The notes: generated by a model from the sequence alone, not told the origin. DNA of 16,988 nt from an uncultured Nitrospira sp. (GCA_946479785.1 CAMLHQ010000068.1:1-16988); one strand, 5' to 3'. Positions 1-7,912 are shown, counted from the first letter of the stretch. Translations and numbers: made by a program.

Positions 1-590
1 AAGAGAAAAAAAAGAAATGGGAAGATCCACATCCACCCCATACCTGTCCCAGGTGCGCACCATCCCCACATACCACACCCCCCTCCAGAGTCTGAACCCT
101 TTCATCGATAACCCGAGCAAAGTTCACGCCACAACCTCGTTCGCCGGAAGCTTTCATAACCAGTGGTAAGTAAACGATCACTATGCCTGACGATGTTTGG
201 TCGGGAAATTAAAATGGGCCTCGCCGAGTCAATACGCAACAAACGAAGTGCGTGACCTGTAGAGATAGGCCACAACAAAACGGATGTAAATCGTGTGCTT
301 AATCCGCTTAAAAAGTATTCGTAAGGGGGAAAGAAGAAGGTATCAGGAACCATTTCGCGGCGCGTGGCGGGCCGATTATTCCGCCCCCTCCCCTCGCTGC
401 TCACGTACAGCGACGGACCAAGTTGACCCGAGAACATAGAATGCCCCCTTGCTCTTCCTCTTTTCTGATGGAGACCGTAAACAGGCGACGTCGTCTGAAG
501 ACTTCCGCGCACCCGCCCCAACTATCGTAGATGGTGAGCGTGCCGCTCCCCTCTTGAATCTGCTTCTCATCTCGCCTCATAATTCGCCCC
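1..590. other. Gene-free left flank
   Basis: No reading frame here looks like a real protein. The open frames on either strand are short, Arg/Ser-rich and lack recognisable motifs or good ribosome sites. The stretch carries one clear copy of a dispersed repeat (347-373) and a partial copy at 94-104 (GAACCCTTTCA). The same 11 bases occur in the copy at 14920. The promoter of the downstream regulator should lie in the right part of this region, but I could not pick a convincing -35/-10 pair. Confidence 0.6.
347..373 (+). repeat. Dispersed GCGTGGCG repeat, copy 1
   Basis: The sequence reads GAACCATTTCGCGGCGCGTGG followed by CGGGCC. Similar text lies at 9208-9226, 10040-10067 and 14920-14943, always between genes. 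The shared core is GAACC(C/A)TTTC-N-CGG-N-GCGTGGCG. This copy and the one at 10040 are also both followed by a CCCTCCCCTC stretch, so the homology extends past the core. The nature of the family is unknown. Confidence 0.6.
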
Positions 591-2540
591 ATGGCTTCCC
601 CACCACTTGATGGCGCCACGCCACTCCAGGATCTTGAAACCGACGAGGCGTTGCGGGCGATTCTCCAAGGCACTGCGACCGAAACGGGACATCGGTTCTT
701 TGCCGCGCTGGTGCAAAATCTGTCGAAAGCGCTCGGCACGCATGGAGCCTGGGTCACAGAGTATTTTCCCGAGACGCGCCGTCTTCGCGCCCTCGCATTC
801 TGGATGGACGGCCAGTGGGTCAACGATTATGAAGTGGATATCGCCGGAACACCCTGCGAGCAAGTGATTGACACGGCCAAACTGGTGCATTTCCCCGACC
901 GCATTCTGGAGATCTATCCTCATTCGGATGGCGTGAAGGCTACCGGAGCCGTCAGCTACATGGGCGTCCCACTCCAGCATACGGAGGGGCATGTTCTTGG
1001 ACACATAGCGGTGATCGACCGCCGTCCGATTCCTGCAGAACCCCGGGTCCATGCGATCTTTCAGATCTTCGCTGCACGGGCTGCGGCTGAGTTGCAGCGC
1101 CTGCGGGCTGAGACGGAGGTGCGTGAGCGGGAAGAAAAAGTCGGGCGGCTTCTCAACAGCGCGATGGATGCGATCATCGAGCTGGACGATGACCTCCACA
1201 TCACCCGCGTGAACCCTGCCACTGAAAAAGCATTCCGCTGTCGAGCGGACCACATGACCGGTCAGAACTTCCGGCGCTTCGTGAGTCCGGATGATGCCGG
1301 CAGGCTGGTGGCCCTGGTCGCCGAGTTGGATGGACGTCCCGAGGGTCAGCAGTCGCGCTGGATTGCCGGCGGCCTCGCCGCCCGCTGTCCCGACGGCGAG
1401 GTGTTTCCCGCCGAAGCGACGCTCTCCCGTTTCGAGCTGCATCGCCGGAAATTCACGACCTTGATCCTCCGCAACGTGCTCGATCGGGTGGAAGCGGAGC
1501 AGAAGATCCAGTCGCTGACCGCTGAGACGGAATTATTGCGGGAGGAATTGCAGGCCTTCCACCACGACGAAGCCTTGATCGGCGAGAGCCAGGCGCTTCG
1601 GCAGGTCTTACGCGACATCGGTCAAGTCGCGGAGACCGACGCGACCGTGCTGATCCTGGGTGAGACCGGCACCGGCAAGGAACTCGTGGCACGCGCCATC
1701 CATACCGCCAGTACACGCCGGGCGCGCCAGTTGATCACCGTGAATTGTGCGGCGATTCCCCCCACACTTATAGAGAGTGAATTGTTCGGTCATGAAGCCG
1801 GGGCCTTTACCGGCGCGACCAAGAAACGTGAAGGCCGCTTTGCCCTGGCCGACAAGGGCACCATCTTTCTTGACGAGATCGGCGAACTCCCGCTCGGCCT
1901 GCAAGCCAAACTGCTCCGGGTGCTCCAGGAAGGCGAGTTCGATCCCGTCGGCAGCGCTTCTGCCAGGAAGGTGAACGTGCGGGTCCTGGCCGCCACGAAT
2001 CGCGACCTGGAGAGATCCGTCCGCGAGGGACAATTCCGCGAGGATCTGTTTTACCGGCTGAACGTGTTTCCTCTGCGTCTGCCGCCTTTGCGCGAGCGCG
2101 GTGACGATGTGGTGCGTCTCGCCTCTGCCTTTGCCCGCCGGTTCGCCACCAAAATGGGCCGCACGATCGTACCGTTGACAGGCGATCATGCGCGCCGGCT
2201 CAAGGGTTACAGTTGGCCCGGAAACGTGCGGGAACTGCAGAACGTGATCGAGCGGGCCGTGATTACAGCCACCGACGGCCAGCTGAACCTGGATCGCGCC
2301 TTACCGGAGGCAACGACCACGCCACCCTCATTCGACCATACAAGCGAGCCTAGGTCTGGGCTCATTCGCACCGCGAAAGAACTGGGGGACCTGGAACGCG
2401 GAAATATCATGCGCGCGCTCGACGTTGCCAACTGGAAAGTCTCCGGCGAGAAAGGCGCGGCGAAACTTCTCGGAATCAACGCCTCCACCTTGTCGTCACG
2501 GATGAAAGCCCTCAAGATTCAGAAGCCCACCGCACTGTGA
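591..2540 (+). CDS. Sigma-54-dependent activator (GAF-PAS-AAA+-Fis)
   Basis: This 649-residue enhancer-binding protein would remodel sigma-54 RNA polymerase using ATP. The N-terminal ~20-170 region looks like a GAF sensor and ~190-300 like a PAS domain, followed by a short coiled coil. The AAA+ domain has Walker A GETGTGKE (357-364), the sigma-54 contact loop GAFTGA (404-409) and Walker B with IFLDEIG (425-431). The C-terminus carries a Fis-type helix-turn-helix (~605-645: KGAAKLLGINASTLSSRMK). There is no receiver domain, so control is probably by ligand or redox state sensed by GAF/PAS, as in FhlA/NorR-type regulators. The ATG at 591 has only a weak ribosome site, so the start is moderately certain. 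The downstream spacer contains enhancer-like sites and a -24/-12 promoter, so the adjacent osmC-TPR-sulfite oxidase genes are its likely target (inference). Confidence 0.93.
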   Translation: MASPPLDGATPLQDLETDEALRAILQGTATETGHRFFAALVQNLSKALGTHGAWVTEYFPETRRLRALAFWMDGQWVNDYEVDIAGTPCEQVIDTAKLVHFPDRILEIYPHSDGVKATGAVSYMGVPLQHTEGHVLGHIAVIDRRPIPAEPRVHAIFQIFAARAAAELQRLRAETEVREREEKVGRLLNSAMDAIIELDDDLHITRVNPATEKAFRCRADHMTGQNFRRFVSPDDAGRLVALVAELDGRPEGQQSRWIAGGLAARCPDGEVFPAEATLSRFELHRRKFTTLILRNVLDRVEAEQKIQSLTAETELLREELQAFHHDEALIGESQALRQVLRDIGQVAETDATVLILGETGTGKELVARAIHTASTRRARQLITVNCAAIPPTLIESELFGHEAGAFTGATKKREGRFALADKGTIFLDEIGELPLGLQAKLLRVLQEGEFDPVGSASARKVNVRVLAATNRDLERSVREGQFREDLFYRLNVFPLRLPPLRERGDDVVRLASAFARRFATKMGRTIVPLTGDHARRLKGYSWPGNVRELQNVIERAVITATDGQLNLDRALPEATTTPPSFDHTSEPRSGLIRTAKELGDLERGNIMRALDVANWKVSGEKGAAKLLGINASTLSSRMKALKIQKPTAL

Positions 2541-2591
2541 TCTTCATCCATCAGCGATCTCACCCATAATTCTGCTTGGTCTTCATCCCTT

Positions 2592-2647
2592 CATGAGAAT
2601 TCATAAATCCGCTCGCGAGATTTCACGACCCGTGAGATTTCACGGGT
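2592..2647. promoter_or_regulatory. Three enhancer-like inverted-repeat sites
   Basis: The best site is the perfect palindrome ACCCGTGAGATTTCACGGGT (2628-2647), with 8-bp arms and a 4-nt centre. Directly beside it is a weaker copy, CGCGAGATTTCACG (2614-2627). A third, degenerate copy is CATGAGAATTCATA (2592-2605). All share the plan TGA-N4-TCA. The best site is centred about 75 bp upstream of the -24 element, and the three sites together span about 75-115 bp upstream. This is where sigma-54 activators normally bind, so the product of the upstream gene is the obvious candidate. Confidence 0.7.
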
Positions 2648-2710
2648 GGTGGATTTCTCTGCCGTACCTCTAACCTGCTGAAATCCCATCTCGATTCTAT
2701 TTCACTGTAC

Positions 2711-2726
2711 CGGCATCGAAGCTGCT
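2711..2726 (+). promoter_or_regulatory. Sigma-54 (-24/-12) promoter
   Basis: The sequence CGGCATCGAAGCTGCT matches the sigma-54 consensus YTGGCACG-N4-TTGCW at the invariant GG (2712-2713) and GC (2724-2725) with exact spacing. Transcription would begin near 2737, giving a leader of about 130 nt before the ATG at 2870. The match, together with the upstream inverted repeats and the neighbouring activator gene, makes this a strong call. Confidence 0.72.
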
Positions 2727-2855
2727 TAGGGACTCCGCATCGGATCATTCACTCACACCAAGGGGAGGCGGGTGCAGGGATGAACTGGGAATATTTCTGC
2801 CGGAATGCCGACCGGCTATTGTTTCGGCAACTAGCCAGTAACCAACACAGTCAAC

Positions 2856-2864
2856 AAGGAGGAG
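2856..2864 (+). promoter_or_regulatory. Ribosome site fixing the osmC-like start
   Basis: AAGGAGGAG lies 5 nt before the ATG at 2870. An upstream in-frame ATG at 2780 also follows a GGGGAGG stretch, but its spacing is poorer and it would add 30 residues that do not look like the family N-terminus. The 2870 start is preferred. Confidence 0.8.
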
Positions 2865-2869
2865 TCATC

Positions 2870-3430
2870 ATGTCGCAGGCAACCATCACTGAAGTCATCA
2901 ACGGTGTCAATGTGGATCGATTGGGCGGAATGATCCAAACCGTTCAGCAAAACTCGAACCTGGCGACCTTCCAGTTTCGCGCGAAGAATCGATGGATAAC
3001 GGGTGGGCACAACTGCTCGACGATCCAGAGTTTCTACGGCCCGGGCCAGGAAGATACGAGCCGCAGGAAACCTTTCGTGCTCGATGCCGACGAACCGCGG
3101 GTGTTGCTCGGCACTGATCAAGGAGCAAACCCTTATGAGTTTGTGCTGCACGCCCTTGCCGCAGGTCTCACGACCTCGCTCGTGTACCACGCTGCGGCAC
3201 GAGGCATTCATCTCGAGTCTGTAGAATCCACGTTGGAAGGAGATCTCGACGTACAAGGATTTCTTGGGCTATCGGACAAGGTCCGACGAGGCTACAAGGA
3301 AATCCGTGTCCACTTTGCGATCAAGTCGGACGCGCCTGCAGAACAGTTGAACGAGCTGATTAGATTCTCGCCGGTTCTCGACATCGTGTCGAATCCGGTA
3401 CCGGTCTCGATCCAGATCGACAAACAATAG
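2870..3430 (+). CDS. OsmC-family protein lacking peroxidatic cysteines
   Basis: The 186-residue product matches the OsmC/Ohr fold subfamily with the landmarks STIQSFYG, GQEDTSR, DEPRVLLG, NPYEFVLHALAAG, ESTLEGDLD and FLGLSDKVR. Classical members reduce organic peroxides with two cysteines. Here the position usually occupied by the first (ALAAC) is Gly (residue 99, codon GGT), and the second-Cys region reads FSPVLDIVSNPVPVS with none. The only cysteine is Cys49, in GGHNCST. Thiol peroxidase chemistry is therefore unlikely by the known mechanism, and a binding or non-canonical role is more plausible. It is the first gene of a probable sigma-54 operon with the TPR and sulfite oxidase genes. No signal peptide is seen, so it is cytoplasmic. 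Confidence 0.88.
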   Translation: MSQATITEVINGVNVDRLGGMIQTVQQNSNLATFQFRAKNRWITGGHNCSTIQSFYGPGQEDTSRRKPFVLDADEPRVLLGTDQGANPYEFVLHALAAGLTTSLVYHAAARGIHLESVESTLEGDLDVQGFLGLSDKVRRGYKEIRVHFAIKSDAPAEQLNELIRFSPVLDIVSNPVPVSIQIDKQ

Positions 3431-3438
3431 ACCTGACG

Positions 3439-3466
3439 GCGTGAGTGGCCCTTGATCCACTCACGC
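3439..3466 (+). terminator. Intercistronic hairpin (attenuator or terminator)
   Basis: The arms GCGTGAGTGG (3439-3448) and CCACTCACGC (3457-3466) are perfect complements around an 8-nt loop, and a G-T pair extends the stem by one. It begins 8 nt after the osmC-like stop. Only TCTT follows, so it is not a strong intrinsic terminator. It may partly terminate or stabilise the mRNA, reducing TPR and sulfite oxidase expression relative to the first gene. Confidence 0.6.
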
Positions 3467-3489
3467 TCTTAATAGTAAGGAGGCACGTC

Positions 3490-5133
3490 ATGAGGTCCAC
3501 CTACATCATCGGATTCGCCGCGGTTGTATTGCTCGCCGGTGCCGCCCCGAGCTCGGGCACAGAGCCGACGGTGGCGCCCGCGCCGCCGAGCCTTTCTGAC
3601 ACGGTCCCTCTCTACACGAACCTCGGCTCCCATCACAAACGCATCTCCACTCGAGTCCCGGCCACACAGCAGTACTTCGACCAGGGCCTGCGATTCGTCT
3701 ACGGATTCAATCACGCGGAAGCGATCCGCTCGTTCACGCGCGCCGCAGAACTCGATCCCACCTGCGCCATGTGCTACTGGGGGATCGCACTCGCCTATGG
3801 CCCGCACGTCAACGCTCCAATGAACGCGGCGAGCGGAGTCGCCGCGTATGCGGCGGCGCAGAAAGCGCTGGCGCTCAAGTCTCACGCCACGACGCCCGAG
3901 CGTGTGTACATCGAGGCGCTCGCGCAGCGCTACGAGTCGGTCCCGCCGACCGATCGTGCCCGGTTGGACACCTTGTACTCGCGCGCGATGGAGCGGGTCG
4001 CCAACACCTATGCTGACGACCTCGACGCTGCGACCCTGTATGCCGAATCGCTGATGGACCTCCGTCCGTGGAACTACTGGCGACCCGACGGTACTCCCTA
4101 CCCCGACACCAAGGAAATCGTACGCCAGCTCCGGAGAGTCATCTCGCGCAACCCGAACCACCCCGGCGCGTGCCATTACTACATCCACGCGGTCGAAGCA
4201 GTGAACCCGCAGGCTGCGGTGCCGTGCGCCGAGCGGCTCGCTCGGCTCATGCCGGGCGAAGGGCACATGGTCCACATGCCCGCACACATCTATATCCGCG
4301 TCGGACGGTGGAACGACGCCATGCAGGCCAACCAACACGCCATCCACACCGACGAGGTGTTCATCGAAGGGCAGCACCCAATGGGCGTCTATCCGCTCGC
4401 CTACTACCCGCACAACATCCACTTCCTCGCTTTCGCCTCTACGATGGCAGGCCGCGGTGCGCAGGCGATTGAGGCGTCCAATACACTCACCTCCAAGGTG
4501 AACCTCGAGGCCGCACGCCAGGTCGGGATGCTGCAGGAGATGCTGCCGTACCACGCGCTCACGCTCACGACGTTCGGAAAATGGGACGAGGTGCTGGCCG
4601 AACCGCTTCCGCCGGAGGATATCCGCTTCTCGTACGCCGTTGCGCACTACGCCCGCGGGGTGGCATACGCCGCCAAGGGACAGTGGGCGGAGGCGCAAGC
4701 CGCGCTCGACACGGTGACGGCGATCAACGTCGCGACGCCCGAAGGTGCCGATGGCAAGACGGCGCTCTCGATCGCCGTGCACGCCCTGTCCGGCGAGATC
4801 GCCACCCGCCGCGGCGACCTCGACGCGGGCATCAACCACTTCCGGGAGGCGGCCAAGATCGAGGACGCGGGACTCTACTTCGAACCGCCCAAGTGGTACT
4901 ACCCGATTCGGCACTCGCTCGGCGCCGCGCTGTTGAAGGCGGGACAACATGCCGAGGCCGAGAAGGTGTATCGCGAGGATCTCCGGCGCTTCCCCGAGAA
5001 CGGCTGGTCTCTGTTTGGGCTCGCACAGGCGCTCCGGGCGCAAGGAAAGAACAGCGAAGCGGCCGCAGCGGAAGCGCGTTTCCGCCGAGCCTGGGCAAGC
5101 ACAGACGTGACGCTGACGGCATCGAGGTTCTAG
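3490..5133 (+). CDS. Secreted tetratricopeptide-repeat protein
   Basis: This 547-residue protein begins with a signal peptide (about residues 1-23, MRSTYIIGFAAVVLLAG core), so it is exported. TPR-like helical pairs start near residue 60 (FDQGLRFVYGFNHAEAIRSF) and recur to the C-terminus (LGAALLKAGQHAEAEKVYRE, GWSLFGLAQALRAQGK). Conserved-looking insertions include CAMCYWG (Cys92, Cys95), GACHYYIHAVEAV and GHMVHMPAHIYIRVGRW. Their density of His and Cys suggests a metal site or structural role, which is unproven. The start is set by TAAGGAGG, 6 nt before ATG 3490. An upstream in-frame GTG at 3445 lies inside the hairpin and is less likely. Base composition is clearly more GC-rich than the neighbours. 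The family is widespread but uncharacterised as far as I know. A scaffold for periplasmic redox proteins would fit the neighbours. Confidence 0.88.
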   Translation: MRSTYIIGFAAVVLLAGAAPSSGTEPTVAPAPPSLSDTVPLYTNLGSHHKRISTRVPATQQYFDQGLRFVYGFNHAEAIRSFTRAAELDPTCAMCYWGIALAYGPHVNAPMNAASGVAAYAAAQKALALKSHATTPERVYIEALAQRYESVPPTDRARLDTLYSRAMERVANTYADDLDAATLYAESLMDLRPWNYWRPDGTPYPDTKEIVRQLRRVISRNPNHPGACHYYIHAVEAVNPQAAVPCAERLARLMPGEGHMVHMPAHIYIRVGRWNDAMQANQHAIHTDEVFIEGQHPMGVYPLAYYPHNIHFLAFASTMAGRGAQAIEASNTLTSKVNLEAARQVGMLQEMLPYHALTLTTFGKWDEVLAEPLPPEDIRFSYAVAHYARGVAYAAKGQWAEAQAALDTVTAINVATPEGADGKTALSIAVHALSGEIATRRGDLDAGINHFREAAKIEDAGLYFEPPKWYYPIRHSLGAALLKAGQHAEAEKVYREDLRRFPENGWSLFGLAQALRAQGKNSEAAAAEARFRRAWASTDVTLTASRF

Positions 5134-5199
5134 CGAATTGAGTTACCTTCTGGTTCGCGCTAGCACACGATACCCCACGATAAGAAAGGGAGGCCTACG

Positions 5200-6420
5200 A
5201 TGACACCGCGCGAATGTTTTGACCATCAACCAGAGACACATCACGCTGTCTCCGATGTTTCACGACGCGATTTCCTGATTCGTGGAAGCTCCGTCCTCGC
5301 GGCGTTGGCCGTGTCGGATTCCCTGTTGTTTGCCGAAATCTGGCGTACCAACGAGGGCGAGAAGGTGATCCCTTTTCTGGATCAAGCTCCCGCACCTCCA
5401 GATGAGGCCATTCGGCAGTACGGCGAGTTGAACACGCGCAATTGGGAACAATTGAGTTCCTGGATGACTCCTAATGAAGATTTTTTCACCGTCAGCCACT
5501 ACAACCGGCCGATTCTCAAGACCGAAGAATGGCGGCTGCACATCGGCGGTTTGGTCGAGAGGCCGATCTCGCTCACCTTGGAACAGATCCAAGCGCGGCC
5601 GCGGCAGGAGGTCACCTTTACGCTGGAGTGCGGCGGCAATCACGGCTTCAACTGGTTCACCGGCGGCATCGGGAATGCGAGATGGGCAGGAACGCCACTC
5701 GCGCCAATCTTACAGGAGGCCGGCCTCAAGAAGAACGGGATTGAGGTCGTATTCTTCGGCAGTGATGAAGGCGACGAAGAGGTTCGTGGAATCAAGATGA
5801 AGCAAAACTTCAGCCGAAGCATGTCTGTGGAGGAAGCGTTGGCTCCCGCGAATCTTCTCTGCTATGAGATGAACGGTAAGCCGCTGTCTCCGCTCCACGG
5901 ATTTCCGCTGCGCCTCATTGCGCCCGGATGGTATGGGGTCGCCAATGTCAAATGGCTGAAACGAATTGAGATTGTCGACAAGCGCTGGGCCGGCCGCTTC
6001 ATGGCCAAGGACTATGTCACGATTCGTGAAGAGCTGCGCGAGAATGGGGAAGTTGTTTGGACGCAGAAGGGGGTCGGGCCGGCCTTGCTGAAATCTGTGA
6101 CGGCGAAGGTCACCATGAAGGACGGAAAGCATCGAATTTACGGTGCGGCCTGGGGGAGGCCGATCCAACGTGTGGAAGTTCGCATTGACGACAGACCATG
6201 GCGTGAGGCCACCATTGATCGTGGGCAGGAGCATGAGTTCGCGTGGAGGTTCTGGCAGTTGGATTGGCAGGATGCCGCAGCGGGCGAGCATACCATCACA
6301 TCGCGGGCCATCGACAGAGCCGGGGATGTTCAACCAGCCATGAGTGATCCCGTCATCGCGAACAAGCGTACCTACTGGGAGAGCAATGGGCAGATCACGC
6401 GCCGGATTCGAATTGCTTGA
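5200..6420 (+). CDS. Tat-exported sulfite oxidase-type molybdoenzyme
   Basis: The 406-residue product has a twin-arginine signal (SRRDFLI, Arg22-Arg23, then a hydrophobic stretch to ~45), so it should fold with its molybdenum cofactor before export to the periplasm. The molybdopterin domain follows, with the probable Mo-ligating Cys144 in FTLECGGNHG, and landmarks CYEMNGKPLSPLHGFPLRLI and PGWYGVANVKWLKRIE. The C-terminal ~285-400 region is the Ig-like Mo-co dimerisation domain. No haem domain is fused and no SorB-like cytochrome lies beside it, so the electron acceptor is elsewhere. Likely chemistry is sulfite or related S-oxide oxidation (SorA/SoxC/YedY superfamily); the substrate is not proven. 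AAGGGAGG ends 6 nt before the ATG. It is the third gene of the probable operon, 66 nt after the TPR gene. Confidence 0.92.
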   Translation: MTPRECFDHQPETHHAVSDVSRRDFLIRGSSVLAALAVSDSLLFAEIWRTNEGEKVIPFLDQAPAPPDEAIRQYGELNTRNWEQLSSWMTPNEDFFTVSHYNRPILKTEEWRLHIGGLVERPISLTLEQIQARPRQEVTFTLECGGNHGFNWFTGGIGNARWAGTPLAPILQEAGLKKNGIEVVFFGSDEGDEEVRGIKMKQNFSRSMSVEEALAPANLLCYEMNGKPLSPLHGFPLRLIAPGWYGVANVKWLKRIEIVDKRWAGRFMAKDYVTIREELRENGEVVWTQKGVGPALLKSVTAKVTMKDGKHRIYGAAWGRPIQRVEVRIDDRPWREATIDRGQEHEFAWRFWQLDWQDAAAGEHTITSRAIDRAGDVQPAMSDPVIANKRTYWESNGQITRRIRIA

Positions 6421-6441
6421 AAAAACCGCATAGAGGGAGAA

Positions 6442-6525
6442 GAAAAGGGGACGGGCTACTTTTCTGGCGCCTTCGAGAGTGGGGACAAGCGTGGCAGGCC
6501 GGCTAATTCTAGCCTGTCCCCTTTC
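6442..6525. repeat. Inverted-repeat REPIN-like element
   Basis: The left end GAAAAGGGGACGGGCTACTT and the right end (reverse complement GAAAGGGGACAGGCTAGAAT) face each other about 84 bp apart. Single ends of the same family occur at 7244-7262 and 9235-9256. This layout is like REP doublets (REPINs) mobilised by RAYT/IS200-like transposases. No transposase gene is present in the window. The element sits just after the sulfite oxidase stop and may double as a transcript end. Confidence 0.65.
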
Positions 6526-6678
6526 AATCAGTCCGATCGGAGATTGCCATACTTAATCGAAGCACATATCGATGATGTACGGCCAACGTTAGGTGGGTAC
6601 TGACCAACAAGGACTGCCTACCAACCGCGAGGTCGTGGTGTCAGGTAACTGAAATTCCTTTCATCTCGAAGATCACAG

Positions 6679-7152
6679 ATGCGCCCGATCGGATTCACTG
6701 TTGCACTCATTGCCGGCATTCTGGTGTCCTACACAGCCCGGTCTTTTGCAGCGGGCGAAGCCTGCGCGCTGATCACGCAGATACAAGTCAGCGCGGTGTT
6801 GGAGGTGCCGGTCAATGCCGGGACACCTATCGGCAGTCCATCAACGTGTCAATGGACGGGGAAGGGCAGGTTTGCAACGCTGACCATTACTCAGCCGCTC
6901 GCTGGCAAGAGCGCCATCGATCGCTTCAATGCCGGCAAGAAGTCGACACTGCCTGGCATCATAAAGGAACCTGTCAGCGGCGTCGGCGACGAGGCGTACT
7001 ATGTATACTTCAGCAACACGACGCGGGCCGGCTTGGGCCTGGTAGTCAAGAAAGGCAGCTCCACGTTCGAGATCCGCGTATACGGATTCGACGTCGACAA
7101 GGCGAGGTCGGTCGCGAAGACGCTCTGCCAGACCGTCGCTGGGAAAATCTGA
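6679..7152 (+). CDS. Small exported protein of unknown function
   Basis: The 157-residue product has a signal peptide (hydrophobic core ~6-22, cleavage probably after SFA near 24). The mature part has Cys residues in EACALIT, STCQWTG and TLCQTVAG. The arrangement (an early ACxLIT segment, a mid CxW segment, a glycine-rich GVGDEAYYV stretch and a late Cys) resembles small lipoprotein or periplasmic families of the DUF3558 type seen in other bacteria, though that is only a resemblance. There is no lipobox. The ribosome site before ATG 6679 is weak. It is separated from the upstream gene by a repeat element, so it is probably transcribed alone. Confidence 0.75.
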   Translation: MRPIGFTVALIAGILVSYTARSFAAGEACALITQIQVSAVLEVPVNAGTPIGSPSTCQWTGKGRFATLTITQPLAGKSAIDRFNAGKKSTLPGIIKEPVSGVGDEAYYVYFSNTTRAGLGLVVKKGSSTFEIRVYGFDVDKARSVAKTLCQTVAGKI

Positions 7153-7243
7153 GCTATGTAGTCGTAGTGAGCTGACTTCTCCGCCCCCCATCGCCGCTCA
7201 CACCCCCTCGCATGGCCATGGACCCGGCTGGTCTGAGTAAGAG

Positions 7244-7262
7244 AAAAAGGGACAGGCTACTT
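7244..7262 (+). repeat. Single REP-like end
   Basis: AAAAAGGGACAGGCTACTT matches the left end of the element at 6442-6525 (GAAAAGGGGACGGGCTACTT). No matching inverted partner is seen nearby, so this is a solitary unit. Confidence 0.6.
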
Positions 7263-7425
7263 CTCTCAATGCCGCGAGTACGGCAGAACAGATCATTGAG
7301 ATGCTGGTTCACAAACCACGCCCCCGTGTGGGTTCGTCGCGGATACACGTAATCACCTGACACGATGTCATTCGCGGTCTTCAACCCCCACTGAACATCC
7401 TACATTGTTTCCTGTAGCTAGGATC

Positions 7426-7455
7426 TTGCTGCCACTTCCCTACTGAGCCTAGAAT
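7426..7455 (+). promoter_or_regulatory. Candidate sigma-70 promoter for PilZ gene
   Basis: TTGCTG (7426-7431) and TAGAAT (7450-7455) are separated by 18 nt and lie about 28 nt upstream of the ATG at 7483. The match is fair, not decisive. Confidence 0.35.
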
Positions 7456-7482
7456 ATATCCCCCAATAGGAGAGGCAGGCCA

Positions 7483-7818
7483 ATGCGCTACAGTCGCTTT
7501 GCCAGGCGCATCGCAGTCACGGGGGAAGCCTCTGTCAGATTGTTATTCACCGAGGACTCCGACGACGGGACCTTGCTTGATGTGTCACGTAAGGGGGCCC
7601 GGCTCCGTATCAATCGCTTGTTTCGGCCTGGCCAGAAGCTCACTCTCATGTTGAATCTTCCCTGGGACGAGGCGCCCGTGGAAGTGCGTCTCGCCGCCGT
7701 TAAGTGGATGAAAGACAACAATGTCGGCGTTGAGTTTCTCAAAGTCGAAGACGACGATCGTGTCTTGCTCGATGTGTTTCTATCGTCTCGATCCAAACCA
7801 CAAAAGAGTCCTGCCTGA
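7483..7818 (+). CDS. PilZ-domain protein (c-di-GMP binding)
   Basis: A 111-residue single-domain PilZ protein. The c-di-GMP contact motifs are both present: RxxxR as RFARR (Arg5-Arg9) and DxSxxG as DVSRKG (Asp33-Gly38). The rest fits the PilZ beta-barrel (KLTLMLNLPW, VEVRLAAVKWMKDNNVGVEFLKV). It should act in the cytoplasm as a c-di-GMP receptor affecting motility, exopolysaccharide or transcription. No partner is adjacent, so the output is unknown. AGGAGAGG (7468-7475) lies 7 nt before the ATG. Confidence 0.9.
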   Translation: MRYSRFARRIAVTGEASVRLLFTEDSDDGTLLDVSRKGARLRINRLFRPGQKLTLMLNLPWDEAPVEVRLAAVKWMKDNNVGVEFLKVEDDDRVLLDVFLSSRSKPQKSPA

Positions 7819-7895
7819 GTCACTCGCCATCTAATTCGTGCAAATCTAAATCTGGTCTCGCATCCGACCGTAGTGTCGATCGTGCATTTTCGGTG

Positions 7896-7912
7896 CTTCG
7901 TCGCGGAAACCT
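7896..7912 (+). repeat. 17-bp direct repeat, left copy
   Basis: CTTCGTCGCGGAAACCT is identical to 8588-8604. The copies bracket about 675 bp containing the minus-strand small secreted protein gene. The identity stops sharply at both edges. Confidence 0.7.

Larger units (their letters stand above)
7153..7482. other. Spacer before the PilZ gene
   Basis: No gene is supported here. The spacer contains one end of the GGGGACAGGCTA-type repeat (7244-7262) and a plausible sigma-70 promoter for the PilZ gene (7426-7455). The single minus-strand open frame across it shows no motifs. Confidence 0.6.

Noticed and set aside
567..1442. Minus-strand frame of 291 codons over the sigma-54 activator
   Set aside because: It overlaps the GAF/PAS-coding region of a convincing gene and has no recognisable domain.
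3469..5043. Long minus-strand open frame (524 codons) opposite the TPR gene
   Set aside because: It is antisense to a well-supported GC-rich gene, has Arg/Val/Gly/His-skewed composition, no motif and no ribosome site. High-GC third positions create such mirror frames.
5166..5182. CACGATA direct repeat with 10-bp period before the sulfite oxidase gene
   Set aside because: Only 7 bp, inside an operon spacer and next to the ribosome site; chance is a sufficient explanation.
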